Assembly: GCF_009380215.1 (NCBI RefSeq)
Contig: NZ_WHUG01000004.1
Location: 62,001-126,000 of the forward strand
Direction of reading: 5' to 3'
DNA length: 64,000 nt
Origin: Rugamonas aquatica
GTDB lineage: Bacteria > Pseudomonadota > Gammaproteobacteria > Burkholderiales > Burkholderiaceae_D
Position numbers and translations under genes: made by a program. The notes under the pieces were generated by a model. The model saw only the letters and a program-made list of their open reading frames with translations. It was not told the origin of the DNA and did not search any database. Positions 28,667-39,081 of the stretch are shown here, in pieces (within the stretch, counting starts at the first letter, position 1; the number at the start of each line of letters is the position of its first letter).

Positions 28667-29772
28667 TGACGTTTTCGGTGCGACATCGTGTCGCGCTCAG
28701 AGCAGCTGGGACTCTTGCAGTATTCCAAGCCTTTGAAGATGTCACGTGGATGCGTGTAAGTCCCTGATTTTCCGGGGAGTTGTGAAGTAGGATCGTCTGC
28801 AATGCTGAGATGATCTAAGCATAATTTACTTCACGGAACAGATGAGGATCGAAGTAGTTGCATGTCTTCCCGCAACCTCGATTGGGAGTCTGTCTGATTT
28901 TTAGCCCGACCCGGGTTAAAAGTGATGCGTTGCGGTGACAACGTAAGCGATTTATACAACTGCTTACAACTTTCCTTTTGTCACCTCTGTCACCTTCAAA
29001 GTAGGACCTGATGGATTTTCCTTCTGGTCCAAAGATTCAGAGCGCAAAGCTCTGCAATGCCTTGTCGTGCTCCACCAAGCCAGTATTCGGCTCGGCAGAT
29101 GCCACGACCGGATGTACGACCATTCGTAGCCTACTCAAGCATGCGTCGCTGGTAACGGCGGGGTATGAAGCCTTGAGGACAATGATCCCCGATTTCATCG
29201 GTACTGAATTTGCGTGAGCAATTTCGGCAGAGACTGTTAGCAGCGTGACGGTTGAGGAGCTAGGCTAGTGCCGCATGGGTAACCCAAGTGAACTGTCGTT
29301 TGAACCTTCGTGACAATTGAAAGGCCCAAGCTGCTGTTGGCCTTAACCAAATGGTGTGTAGCGGGATGCTTCCGTCGAAACAGGGAGCACGTCGTCAATA
29401 TGCTACCGGAGGATAGGCAGGCCCTAAACGGCTAGATGCGAAGCACTTGATCGCGTCGGCATTGCCGGGAACGTGGTAAACCCGATAATTCGCCTCACCA
29501 TCCAGGTTATCGGGTGACGGCAAGTGAACCGCAAGGCGAGCTGATGAGTTAGCGGGCAGAGGAGGATGGAAAAAGCGAAGGCCGTTCTGTAATGGCGCGG
29601 ATAGGGATTCAAAATTTGTCCCAACCTGAAAGGGTGCAGACTTCCATCTGGTGAAATAGTCGTGCAACGACTGTATCGATTTTAATAGTTCTTAACTGCC
29701 CCGAAGGGAACGCAAACTGCCCTTCGGGGGAGGCCTGCGTCCTTGGAGGGTATCTACTATCCGAGGTTCAGC

Positions 29773-31476
29773 ATGGAAACGACTGATCGCAGCATGATTG
29801 GTTCTGCGTCCTCGCACATTCCGACGGACTGGTTCGCCATCGATTGGCGACGCGTGCAACAGAATGTGAGAGTCATGCAGATTCGGTTAACGAAGGCAAC
29901 ACAGGAAGGCGACTGGCGCAGGGTGAAAGCCTTGCAGAGGTCGCTGACCCGCTCGTTTAGCGCGAAAGCGCTGGCAGTCAAGCGAGTGACGGAGAATCAA
30001 GGCAAACGGACGGCGGGAGTCGACCGTGAACTATGGGGAACGGCGCAGCAGAAATTTGCTGCAATCGCCCGGTTGAAGAAGCAAGGTTATCGGCCCTTGC
30101 CATTGCGGAGGGTGTTCATTCCCAAATCAAATGGAAAGATGCGCCCGTTGGGCATCCCGACCATGCGTGATAGGGCTATGCAGGCGTTGTATCTGCTCGC
30201 ACTGGATCCGATTTTGGAAACGCTGAGCGATCCGAACTCTTACGGGTTCAGGAAAAATCGCTCAACTGCCGACGCCATGTCCCAGATATTCGTGAAAATG
30301 TCCATGAAGGTTTCGGCCCAATGGGTGCTGGACGCTGATATCGAAGGATTCTTCGACAACATCAATCATAACTGGATGCTCGACAACGTCTGTATGGATA
30401 GGTCGATACTCCGGAAATGGTTGAAAAGCGGTGTCGTTGATCGAGCGCAGTTATTGGCAACGACGGCCGGAACGCCGCAAGGGGGGATTATTTCCCCCGC
30501 CTTGGCAAACTGGACGCTGAATGGATTGGAATCCCAGCTCATCGAGCATCTGAACGCGAAATGGGGTGTGACGAAGGTCCGTGGGTTCAAAGTTGGTGTC
30601 ATACGGTATGCGGATGATTTTGTGGTGACGGGAGCTTCACAAGAGTTCCTGGAAACTGAAATCAGACCCTGGGTGGAAGCATTCCTCGCGCAACGGGGAC
30701 TGCGTCTGGCTCAGTCCAAAACCAAGATCGTGCACATTGACGAGGGCTTTGACTTTCTCGGATGGAACTTCCGCAAATACTCTGGGAAGTTGCTGATCAA
30801 GCCTAGTAAGAAAAACGTTAAGACGTTCTATGAAAAGCTCAGAGATGTCGTTGGCAGCAATCTCGGTTTGAAACAGGCGGACTTGATTCGCCTGCTCAAT
30901 CCGATATTGCGGGGATGGGCGCAGTATCACTGTCCCGTGGTGGCGAAGGAGGCGTTCACGCGCATCGATGGCTTGCTGTTTTGGCGATTGATGCGTTGGG
31001 CGAAACGCAGGCATCCGAGCAAGAACATGGGCTGGATACGCCAGAAGTATTGGCATTCGGTCGATGCGCGAAGTTGGGTGTTTGCAGCTGAAGTGTATGA
31101 TGAAAATGGCAACGGTGAATTGAAGGAGTTGTACTCGTTAGCGCGTACACCCATCAAGCGTCACAAGAAAATCGTCGGGAAGTATCACCCCTACGACCCA
31201 TATTGGGAAAAATATGGAGAGACTCTTCGGCAGGAGCGCATGCTGGATAAGATGCGATACCGCAAGGAATGGGTTAAACTATACGTTTGCCAACGTGGCA
31301 TGTGCGCGTTGTGCGGGTGCGAGATGGATGTCGAGACGGGATGGCACGACCACCACATAGTTTATCGTGTGGCCGGCGGGACTGACGTTCTCGGAAATCG
31401 CGTACTCCTGCACCCCGCTTGTCATACCCAAGTTCATAGCCTTGGCTTGAAACTTGTGAAACCGGCTTCTGAATAG
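29773..31476 (+). CDS. ltrA: Group II intron reverse transcriptase/maturase with HNH endonuclease
   Basis: A 567-residue intron-encoded protein. ATG 29773 is preferred (GAGG upstream) over TTG 29743. An N-terminal RVT_N-like region (ALAVKRVTENQGKRTAGVDRE) is followed by reverse transcriptase motifs: LPLRRVFIPKSNGKMRPLGI, DADIEGFFDNINHNW, TPQGGIISPALANWTLN and the catalytic YADD in VGVIRYADDFVVTG. The maturase X domain follows (LLNPILRGWAQYH). The C-terminal HNH nuclease has zinc cysteines CALCGCEMD, then WHDHHIVYR, then LLHPACHTQVH. It would promote splicing and target-primed insertion of its own intron. Confidence 0.96.
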   Translation: METTDRSMIGSASSHIPTDWFAIDWRRVQQNVRVMQIRLTKATQEGDWRRVKALQRSLTRSFSAKALAVKRVTENQGKRTAGVDRELWGTAQQKFAAIARLKKQGYRPLPLRRVFIPKSNGKMRPLGIPTMRDRAMQALYLLALDPILETLSDPNSYGFRKNRSTADAMSQIFVKMSMKVSAQWVLDADIEGFFDNINHNWMLDNVCMDRSILRKWLKSGVVDRAQLLATTAGTPQGGIISPALANWTLNGLESQLIEHLNAKWGVTKVRGFKVGVIRYADDFVVTGASQEFLETEIRPWVEAFLAQRGLRLAQSKTKIVHIDEGFDFLGWNFRKYSGKLLIKPSKKNVKTFYEKLRDVVGSNLGLKQADLIRLLNPILRGWAQYHCPVVAKEAFTRIDGLLFWRLMRWAKRRHPSKNMGWIRQKYWHSVDARSWVFAAEVYDENGNGELKELYSLARTPIKRHKKIVGKYHPYDPYWEKYGETLRQERMLDKMRYRKEWVKLYVCQRGMCALCGCEMDVETGWHDHHIVYRVAGGTDVLGNRVLLHPACHTQVHSLGLKLVKPASE

Positions 31477-32880
<1,404 letters not shown>

Positions 32881-32946
32881 ATACTCCTTCCATTTTCCCA
32901 GCGGCCTGCTATAATCTTGCCTTCTCGCAGCAGCAGGTGGGAAAAC

Positions 32947-33036
<90 letters not shown>

Positions 33037-33067
33037 CAAAACGCTGCTGTAAGAAAATGTACCACCA

Positions 33068-33157
<90 letters not shown>

Positions 33158-33170
33158 CGAATAGCAGTAG

Positions 33171-33202
33171 AAAAAAAAGCTTCCGGGAGGAGGCTTTTTT
33201 TT
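33171..33202 (+). terminator. Rho-independent terminator after the tRNA-Ser pair
   Basis: AGCTTCC (33178-33184) pairs with GGAGGCT (33189-33195), with one G-U pair and loop GGGA, flanked by A and T runs. Confidence 0.85.
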
Positions 33203-33280
33203 CGTCCGCGTTTTCCATAGCGTGCGACGTGGCGAAAAATGCAATGCTATGATCGCGCCAATGAATTCATGCGAGGCGAT

Positions 33281-33543
33281 ATGGGCGGCAAGGCGATCAT
33301 CAGGCTGGGGGACAAGACCTCACACAACGGCACCGTGCTGGAAGGCCATCAGGACGTGATCGTCATGGGCAAGCCGGCCGCCGGCGTTGGCCACAAGGTG
33401 TCGTGCCCGAAATGCCCCGGCACGCACACCATCGTCGAAGGCGCGGTCACGCACACCATCATGGGCATCAGCACCGCGGTGGAGGGCATGAAGACCTCCT
33501 GCGGCGCCACGCTGGTCGCCTCCCAGCAGACCGATACGATAGG

Positions 33544-33547
<4 letters not shown>
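33281..33547 (+). CDS. PAAR domain protein (type VI secretion spike tip)
   Basis: An 88-residue protein. ATG 33281 is chosen since GAGG stands just upstream; earlier in-frame ATGs at 33239 and 33269 are weaker. The PAAR pattern is clear: [18 protein letters not shown], then [10 protein letters not shown], then GTHTIVEGA, with Cys/His residues that bind zinc at the tip. PAAR proteins sharpen VgrG spikes of type VI secretion and recruit effectors. No VgrG, sheath or effector gene is adjacent, so this is an orphan. Its end overlaps the converging UPF0149 gene by four bases. Confidence 0.9.
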
Positions 33548-34053
<506 letters not shown>

Positions 34054-34173
34054 GGTCTGGCCCTCGTTGCTGTATGAGCCGACATTCTACGCATCAATCA
34101 TGTGGGCAGGTTTGTGACTTTAGCAATATGATGCGCTTCAGCACCATCCAATACCCACATACAAGGAGCAGAA

Positions 34174-34686
34174 ATGAGACTGATGAAAACGCTGGCCGCA
34201 GCCGGCCTGATGATGACCGCCCTGTGTACCCAGGCGGCGCCCACCGCCGTGCCCGACACCGCCCAGGTCAAGGCCGCGCACGATCTGCTGGTGGCGATGC
34301 AGGCCGAGAAAATGGTACGCACCACCGCCGGCATGAGCAAATACCCGAGCCCGGCCCAGCGCGAGCTGATGATGGCCAAGCTCGACAAGCTGCCCAATGA
34401 AACCGTCTACACCCGGCTGGCGCTGCCGGTGGCGCGTCTGCTGAGCACCGCCACGGCGGTCGAGATGACCCGCTACTACCAGTCCAGCTATGGCCAGAAA
34501 GTACTGAACCAGACCTACAACGGCCCGCCGCGCCTGTATCCTGCCGACCCGGTCCCGACCGCCAAGGAAAAGACGGAACTGAAGCAGCCGGCATTTGTCA
34601 AAGCCAACCAGGAGTTCAAGGCCGCCGAACAGGCCATCCACCACGAAGCCTTCGTGCTGATTGGCGAGATCAATAAGGGTAAATAG
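34174..34686 (+). CDS. DUF2059-like secreted protein
   Basis: A 170-residue protein with a signal peptide (LAAAGLMMTALCTQAAP). The helical segment VEMTRYYQSSYGQKVLNQ has the aromatic-Gly-Gln-Lys-Val pattern of the DUF2059 helix pair. AAGGAG lies six bases before the ATG. The protein is probably periplasmic. The family has no known function. It converges with a 49-codon gene on the other strand. Confidence 0.7.
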   Translation: MRLMKTLAAAGLMMTALCTQAAPTAVPDTAQVKAAHDLLVAMQAEKMVRTTAGMSKYPSPAQRELMMAKLDKLPNETVYTRLALPVARLLSTATAVEMTRYYQSSYGQKVLNQTYNGPPRLYPADPVPTAKEKTELKQPAFVKANQEFKAAEQAIHHEAFVLIGEINKGK

Positions 34687-34687
34687 T

Positions 34688-34837
34688 TTATTTCGTTTTC
34701 GGCGGCTCGGGCGTGAGCTTGGGCGTCTCGACGATCAGCACATGCTTGTCGACGGCGCCCGACTTTTCCTGCTTGACCACCTGTACGGCGACGGGCCGGT
34801 TGTCGTGCACCGACCTCGGACGCATTGGAGCCAGCAT
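34688..34837 (-). CDS. Small 49-residue hypothetical protein
   Basis: A short gene under usual length cut-offs. ATG 34837 is preceded by AGGGGA six bases upstream. The product begins MLAPMRPRSVHDNRPVAVQV, is basic and Val-rich, and ends in a Pro/Lys tail (TPKLTPEPPKTK). It has no signal peptide or membrane segment. It converges with the DUF2059-like gene. I do not recognise it. Support is the ribosome site and the otherwise unexplained gap. Confidence 0.5.
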   Translation of the reverse strand: MLAPMRPRSVHDNRPVAVQVVKQEKSGAVDKHVLIVETPKLTPEPPKTK

Positions 34838-34953
34838 GTTTATCCCCTGTTGATTATTGTTGGAGTGGCAAATGGGGATAGGGCCGCTTTTTGCAAGTTG
34901 TCAAATAGTAAAAAGTGTTGGATACTCCAATCTTTCCCTATTGAGGATGTCCG

Positions 34954-35682
34954 ATGTTGAAGAAGCTCGCTTTTGCCTTGGCCTTGCTGCCGTTCGCCGC
35001 CCACGCGTCCAACCTGCCTGAATATCCCTTCATTCACGTCGCCGGCGAAGGCTATCTGCGGCTGATGCCTGACATGGGCGAGATCGATTTCGACATCAGC
35101 GCCTACGACGCCGACACCAACGCCGCCGTGGCCGTGGTGCAGGCGCGGGTGGCGGAAATCCAGGCGCTGCTGGCCGAGCAGGGCGGCGATGCCGGCGCGG
35201 AGACCGAAGCCGAGGCTTCCTTCGCCGACATGCGCAAGGAAATGCGCAAGCCGGCCAATCCCGATCCGAACGCCGCGCCAGACTACGAGATCCGCAGCGC
35301 GGTGCACATCGTAGTGCGCGATCTGACCAAATGGCGCGCAGTCATGCTGGGCCTGCTGGGCAAGCCGAATATCGACCACATGAGCACCAGCTTCGGCAAG
35401 AGCGACCGTCTCAAGGTTGAGGCCGAACTGACGGCCACTGCGATCAAGGATGCGCAGCGCCGCGCCGAGAATCTGGCGACCGGCCTGGGCAAGAAAGTGG
35501 GCGCCGTCACGGCCATCACCAACGGCCAGCTGCGCAACCTGACCAACGCCGTCGGCCTGCTGCCGACCGATATGTACAACAACCGCCGCGGCAGCAACGC
35601 CAAGGCGGGCGAGAAGGATTTCCTGACGATCCAGTCGCTGCAATGGTCGCAGACCGTGGACGTTATCTACCGCATCAAATAA
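34954..35682 (+). CDS. SIMPL domain-containing periplasmic protein
   Basis: A 242-residue protein with a signal peptide (KLAFALALLPFAAHAS). The SIMPL (DUF541) pattern follows: an early IHVAGEGYLRLMPDMGEIDFDISAY strand pair, a central helical insertion, and AIKDAQRRAENLATGLGKKVGAV near the end. SIMPL proteins are periplasmic or outer-membrane associated, and some protect against oxidative stress or influence adhesion. AGGATG lies just before ATG 34954. A signal-peptide protein gene follows 16 bases later. Confidence 0.87.
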   Translation: MLKKLAFALALLPFAAHASNLPEYPFIHVAGEGYLRLMPDMGEIDFDISAYDADTNAAVAVVQARVAEIQALLAEQGGDAGAETEAEASFADMRKEMRKPANPDPNAAPDYEIRSAVHIVVRDLTKWRAVMLGLLGKPNIDHMSTSFGKSDRLKVEAELTATAIKDAQRRAENLATGLGKKVGAVTAITNGQLRNLTNAVGLLPTDMYNNRRGSNAKAGEKDFLTIQSLQWSQTVDVIYRIK

Positions 35683-35698
35683 GCAGGAAGGGAAGCGC

Positions 35699-36199
35699 AT
35701 GTTGATCGTCAAATTCGTGATGGTGGTTCTGTTGGGCCTGTGCTCGCTGGCGTCGGCCCAGGATGTGTTGCTGGTCGGCCATGTGCAGAGGGTTATTCTG
35801 CAGCCGTCGGGGACCGAGAATTGTCCGCCGCCTTGTCCTGCCGAGGTGCTGGTTGAGGTGACCGGCCTGCGCGCCATCTGCATTTATAACGGTGGAGGGT
35901 GCGAGACTATGGAGGTCAAGCCCGATCACGTCTATCGCGGCGATGCGGGCCGTGAGATATGGCAATTCAAGTCCCGCGTCGGCGAATGGGGGGCGAGTTT
36001 CCCTGTGACCGAACAGGCGATCGTCGTCAGCCAGGAGGGCGGCTCCGTTTCCTGGTCGTTGGCGACCGAGCGGGATGGCAAGCTGTTCATCGACCCCAAG
36101 CGCCTGCGCAGCATAGGCGGGGTACCGACCTCGATAGGGGGCACAGAAGAACTGGTGGCGCTGGACGACGTATTGGCCCGCCTGGGTGGGGGGCGCTGA
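35699..36199 (+). CDS. Hypothetical secreted protein
   Basis: A 166-residue protein with signal peptide MLIVKFVMVVLLGLCSLASA. The body is beta-rich with four cysteines (CPPPCP, then AICIYNGGGCET) that could form disulfides. GGAAGGGAAG precedes ATG 35699. It lies 16 bases after the SIMPL gene and may be its operon partner. No family is recognised. It marks the right edge of the high-GC block before the AT-richer stretch. Confidence 0.65.
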   Translation: MLIVKFVMVVLLGLCSLASAQDVLLVGHVQRVILQPSGTENCPPPCPAEVLVEVTGLRAICIYNGGGCETMEVKPDHVYRGDAGREIWQFKSRVGEWGASFPVTEQAIVVSQEGGSVSWSLATERDGKLFIDPKRLRSIGGVPTSIGGTEELVALDDVLARLGGGR

Positions 36200-36225
36200 C
36201 TTGGAAGCGCAGGTGGCATAGGCTC

Positions 36226-36255
36226 CTGCTGGCCAAAAAAGCCGTCATTCTGAGC
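36226..36255 (+). repeat. GGCCAAAA-type interspersed repeat, copy 6 (plus strand)
   Basis: The sequence CTGGCCAAAAAAGCCGTCAT resembles, in the same orientation relative to the genes, the five copies at 43.6-45.3 kb. It stands just before the first gene of the AT-richer plus-strand run. Confidence 0.45.
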
Positions 36256-36291
36256 GCAGACTTTGTGAAAAATGAGGACGAAGAACCTATA

Positions 36292-36652
36292 GTGAACATT
36301 CTACTTTCGCTTTGTATAGGATTTTTCTCTATCATAGTGTGGATAGTGTTTGGATCCTCAACTAGATTGGATTACTCCGTCATTATGAATGCTGCCGTCC
36401 TGCCTGCGTTTTTAATCGGATTTTTCAGCACTCGCAAAATTGGTTACCTCTTAATTGCACCAACAGTAAGCTGCTTATGCATTCTGTCCCCGCCGTGGCT
36501 TGTGATGCATAAATCCCAATGGGGGGGAGGGTGCTGAGGTATTCTTCTATGCCCTCGTTCTTACCCCCGGCTATTTTCTTCTCTACCTTGGGGCATCATT
36601 ATTCGGGTACTTCTTGAGATCACTAACCAGCAGAAGCTCAACGCGGACTTAG
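36292..36652 (+). pseudogene. Small membrane protein gene with a frameshift at a 7-G run
   Basis: The first frame, from GTG 36292 to TGA 36537, encodes about 81 residues with three hydrophobic segments (LLSLCIGFFSIIVWIVFG, AAVLPAFLIGF, LLIAPTVSCLCIL). At 36521-36527 lies a run of seven G. Reading with one G fewer, the frame continues as AEVFFYALVLTPGYFLLYLG and on to TAG 36650, adding another hydrophobic helix. The natural product is therefore probably about 119 residues. The shift could be a real mutation, phase variation or a sequencing error. The family is unknown. Confidence 0.55.
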
Positions 36653-36769
36653 CTGGCATCAGCTGTGGATTCATCCGGGCGATCGCGCCGAAGTCGAATC
36701 TGGTTTTATTGCAAGCGACTTATGAGAAAATTCTCGACGTTCCACTGTATCTAACACTTAAAAGTTCCA

Positions 36770-37126
36770 ATGTATCTTAATGCAACCTTCTCTGCCTCGC
36801 CGTTTGACGACCATTACCAAATGGCGTTGATCTATTGTTTTGACCAAGATCAGAACTATTGCTTTTCACTTTCCAGGTTTCCAGGTGAAAATGAAATTGA
36901 AGTTATGGTGCTTGATCAAGTTAATCGTAAGGTCAGCGATCTTTCCGTCGTACTGGAAGGTTCGACTTTGAACATTGCGTTGGATGACGAGCTTGCGGCG
37001 CAACTTGACGGCCATGGCAGTTATACAATTTGTTTGATTGGTATTGAGGCCCGTAAGCTGGAAACCCTTCGTGACGCCCTTCGAAAAATTTTTGAAGGTA
37101 AGCATGGACTCAGAATTGAAGGTTGA
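36770..37126 (+). CDS. Hypothetical protein, possibly Imm10-like immunity protein
   Basis: A 118-residue acidic, AT-rich gene product. The ending ARKLETLRDALRKIFEGK and the preceding beta-rich pattern recall immunity protein family Imm10, but this is a loose impression. No signal peptide. ATG 36770 has no good ribosome site. It lies in a run of orphan genes downstream of an orphan PAAR gene, a setting in which immunity genes are frequent. No toxin is adjacent. Base composition is lower in GC than the flanks, suggesting transfer. Confidence 0.55.
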   Translation: MYLNATFSASPFDDHYQMALIYCFDQDQNYCFSLSRFPGENEIEVMVLDQVNRKVSDLSVVLEGSTLNIALDDELAAQLDGHGSYTICLIGIEARKLETLRDALRKIFEGKHGLRIEG

Positions 37127-37152
37127 TACAAGATAAGAGAAAACTTCAGCAG

Positions 37153-37560
37153 ATGAGAAACTTAGACCGCATATTACTTGCGTTAATCGTGGTCGCGTTA
37201 ATTTGCTTTCCGTCTTTGAACTACGACCTTGCGTTAGATGGAGCAGAAACAACTTACTTTGGCTTCCCTTTTCCTTGGAATTCCAGAGGCGTCGCGGTTT
37301 CATTGGGGAAAGATATCTATGTCATTCCGCTTATTCTGGATTTATTTTTTTGGACGTGGATTGGAAATCTAATTTTCCGAAATACGCGGCGCTTTGGTAC
37401 AAGAATCAGGATGTTCATTCGCTGGACGATATTGGGGCTTGGCCTATCGAGTCTCTCTCTAGTAGTCGTAACGTTTTTGTTTAACGAAAAGTTCTTCCAC
37501 TTATGGCCGCTACCTGGTCCTTTTTATGTGGTCGCAGTTCGACTCGGGTTAGGCTTCTGA
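37153..37560 (+). CDS. Hypothetical membrane protein
   Basis: A 135-residue protein with about four hydrophobic helices (ILLALIVVALICF, VIPLILDLFFWTWIG, MFIRWTILGLGLSSLSLVVV, GPFYVVAVRLGLGF). The frame is open from TTG 37123, which would overlap the previous stop, but ATG 37153 is the better start. AT-rich like its neighbours. No family recognised. Confidence 0.55.
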   Translation: MRNLDRILLALIVVALICFPSLNYDLALDGAETTYFGFPFPWNSRGVAVSLGKDIYVIPLILDLFFWTWIGNLIFRNTRRFGTRIRMFIRWTILGLGLSSLSLVVVTFLFNEKFFHLWPLPGPFYVVAVRLGLGF

Positions 37561-37602
37561 CAGCTGCGGACACAGCTTACTCAATACCTCTATCCATCTA
37601 AA

Positions 37603-37935
37603 ATGATACTGATTCACAGCAACCAAAAATTCGAATGCAATCTTACCAATTCTCAATTCCAGGGAGTATTGGTTCTGAATACTGAGCGGCGAGCTGAGTT
37701 GCGAAAGCTCGTTGAGTCCGAGCCTGAAGACTGGTACTTGGACCGGACAGGCGAACGGCTTCCTCCAGACCAGCTCTTCGAGGCGTCGCCTTGGAGTATG
37801 GAAACTGCACAAGGGGTCATCAAGATATTGATGAGATTTTTAGACCTTGAGTCAGGAAGCGCAGTGTTTAACGTGCCTGATAGCTATGCCGGGGAATGGT
37901 TTCGGTGGCTTGACGACCAACCTATGCAGGAATAG
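37603..37935 (+). CDS. Hypothetical protein
   Basis: A 110-residue acidic soluble protein beginning MILIHSNQKFECNLTNSQFQ. No signal or membrane segment. The size, acidity and orphan setting are compatible with an immunity-type protein but do not prove it. No ribosome site is clear before ATG 37603. It is the last gene of the plus-strand AT-richer run; a perfect hairpin follows at 37969. Confidence 0.5.
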   Translation: MILIHSNQKFECNLTNSQFQGVLVLNTERRAELRKLVESEPEDWYLDRTGERLPPDQLFEASPWSMETAQGVIKILMRFLDLESGSAVFNVPDSYAGEWFRWLDDQPMQE

Positions 37936-37968
37936 ACGGATCTCGACAGCAGTCGGATAATGCGACGA

Positions 37969-37992
37969 CCAGCGTGCGTCACCGCACGCTGG
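37969..37992. other. Perfect 10-bp hairpin
   Basis: CCAGCGTGCG (37969-37978) and CGCACGCTGG (37983-37992) flank the loop TCAC, 34 bases after a stop codon. There is no T run, so it is not a classical terminator; it may block 3' decay or act with Rho. Confidence 0.6.
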
Positions 37993-38070
37993 CCGCGCAT
38001 CGCTTCCTTGTTTATCCGTCGTTTCCCCTAATCTGCTTCTTGAACCCGCCCACTTCAGGAGGACAGCCCC

Positions 38071-38214
38071 ATGACGACCCACGCCCACACCACGCCCGAG
38101 CCCGACATGCCGCCGCCCGAGCCGGAAAAAGATCCGCCGCCGGACAATATGCCGCTGCCCGACCAGGCGCCGATCGAAGAGCCCCAGCCCAAGCAACCGC
38201 CGATCAAGACCTGA
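38071..38214 (+). CDS. Small proline-rich acidic protein (47 residues)
   Basis: A short gene with a strong ribosome site: AGGAGG eight bases before ATG 38071. The product is dominated by Pro, Glu and Asp (PPPEPEKDPPPDNMPLPD) and is surely disordered. It starts MTTHAHTTPEPDM. It has no signal peptide. Similar Pro-rich micro-proteins are often missed by gene callers. Its function is unknown. Confidence 0.6.
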   Translation: MTTHAHTTPEPDMPPPEPEKDPPPDNMPLPDQAPIEEPQPKQPPIKT

Positions 38215-38353
38215 GTTTCCAACAGTGACAAAGTGTGATTGTTGTTGCTCAACGGATACATATTTTAAACTTTGTGTTGTCCGTCACACCGGCGTAATCA
38301 AAGAGTTTCTATAATTTAGTCAGGTCATCGTTTTTCCTCTCACGGAGAGCATC

Positions 38354-38491
38354 ATGGGCAATTCCTTACACAACAAAATCTACCTCGGCCGTCGTAGCGT
38401 CGCCTTTAGTGCGAAGCGTGTCCAAGCCCTGATTTGTGTAGCGGCGTTTGCCACCATCGGCCTGATCTGGCTGGCGATTCGAGCGTTGTGA
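38354..38491 (+). CDS. Small single-span membrane protein (45 residues)
   Basis: ATG 38354 is preceded by GGAGAG. The product begins MGNSLHNKIYLGRRSVAFSA, is basic at the N terminus and carries one hydrophobic helix (ALICVAAFATIGLIWLAI) ending RAL. The basic side is expected in the cytoplasm. No family recognised. It lies in a gap otherwise without a gene. Confidence 0.55.
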   Translation: MGNSLHNKIYLGRRSVAFSAKRVQALICVAAFATIGLIWLAIRAL

Positions 38492-38617
38492 ATCACACTT
38501 TATTCTCGTCTTGAAGCGGCCATGCCGCCTCCGGTCGCGTGCCGGAGGCGTGGGAGAGGCGCATTTTCTTGCCGTCGCTCCGCCGGGCGCGTACCATGAG
38601 GGCCGCAGCAGTCTCTT

Positions 38618-38998
38618 ATGGAAAAAATGGCAATGAAGAACGAGAAATTAACGCAAGACGAATACAACGCACTCGATGAAGTGAAGCGCGGCATCAAGGG
38701 CGAGCGCGTCAGCGCCTGCGTCGGCCGTAACACCAAGCGCCTGGCCGGCCTCAAGCTGTTCAGCATCGCCAAGAACGGCCGCATTTCCCTCACCGACAAG
38801 GGCGAGGAACTGTTGTTCCTGCGCCGCTGCGTGCTGGGCTTGCGCGCCATTGAAGCCGATCCGGCCAGCGCTATCGATGCCGACGTCGCCCTGTTCCTGG
38901 GCAAGAAGTCGCACATCGTGCCGCGCGCCGAAGGTGGCTACGCGATCAGCGACAAGGGCAAGGAGTCGCTGGCGGACATCGCCAGCCAAGGCTTGTAA
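38618..38998 (+). CDS. Hypothetical winged-helix-like protein
   Basis: A 126-residue soluble basic protein. Two DKG turns (ISLTDKGEELLFLRR and YAISDKGKESLADI) look like the wing regions of winged-helix domains. The N-terminal part is helical (LTQDEYNALDEVKRGIKGER). Start could be ATG 38618, 38627 or 38633; none has a clear ribosome site. A strong terminator follows at once, so it is monocistronic. The DNA-binding suggestion is tentative. Confidence 0.6.
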   Translation: MEKMAMKNEKLTQDEYNALDEVKRGIKGERVSACVGRNTKRLAGLKLFSIAKNGRISLTDKGEELLFLRRCVLGLRAIEADPASAIDADVALFLGKKSHIVPRAEGGYAISDKGKESLADIASQGL

Positions 38999-39001
38999 TA
39001 C

Positions 39002-39030
39002 AAAAAAACGCTCCGCCGGAGCGTTTTTTT
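39002..39030. terminator. Bidirectional rho-independent terminator
   Basis: The stem AAACGCTCC/GGAGCGTTT with loop GCC, flanked by seven A and seven T, lies four bases after the 38998 stop. Confidence 0.93.
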
Positions 39031-39081
39031 TGCGTTAATGTAGAGCTATAAAACAAAACAAGAAGAGACCGCCAAGCCGCC

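Noticed and set aside
33239..33280. Longer N terminus for the PAAR protein
   Set aside because: Upstream in-frame ATGs lack a ribosome site, and the PAAR motif begins right after ATG 33281.
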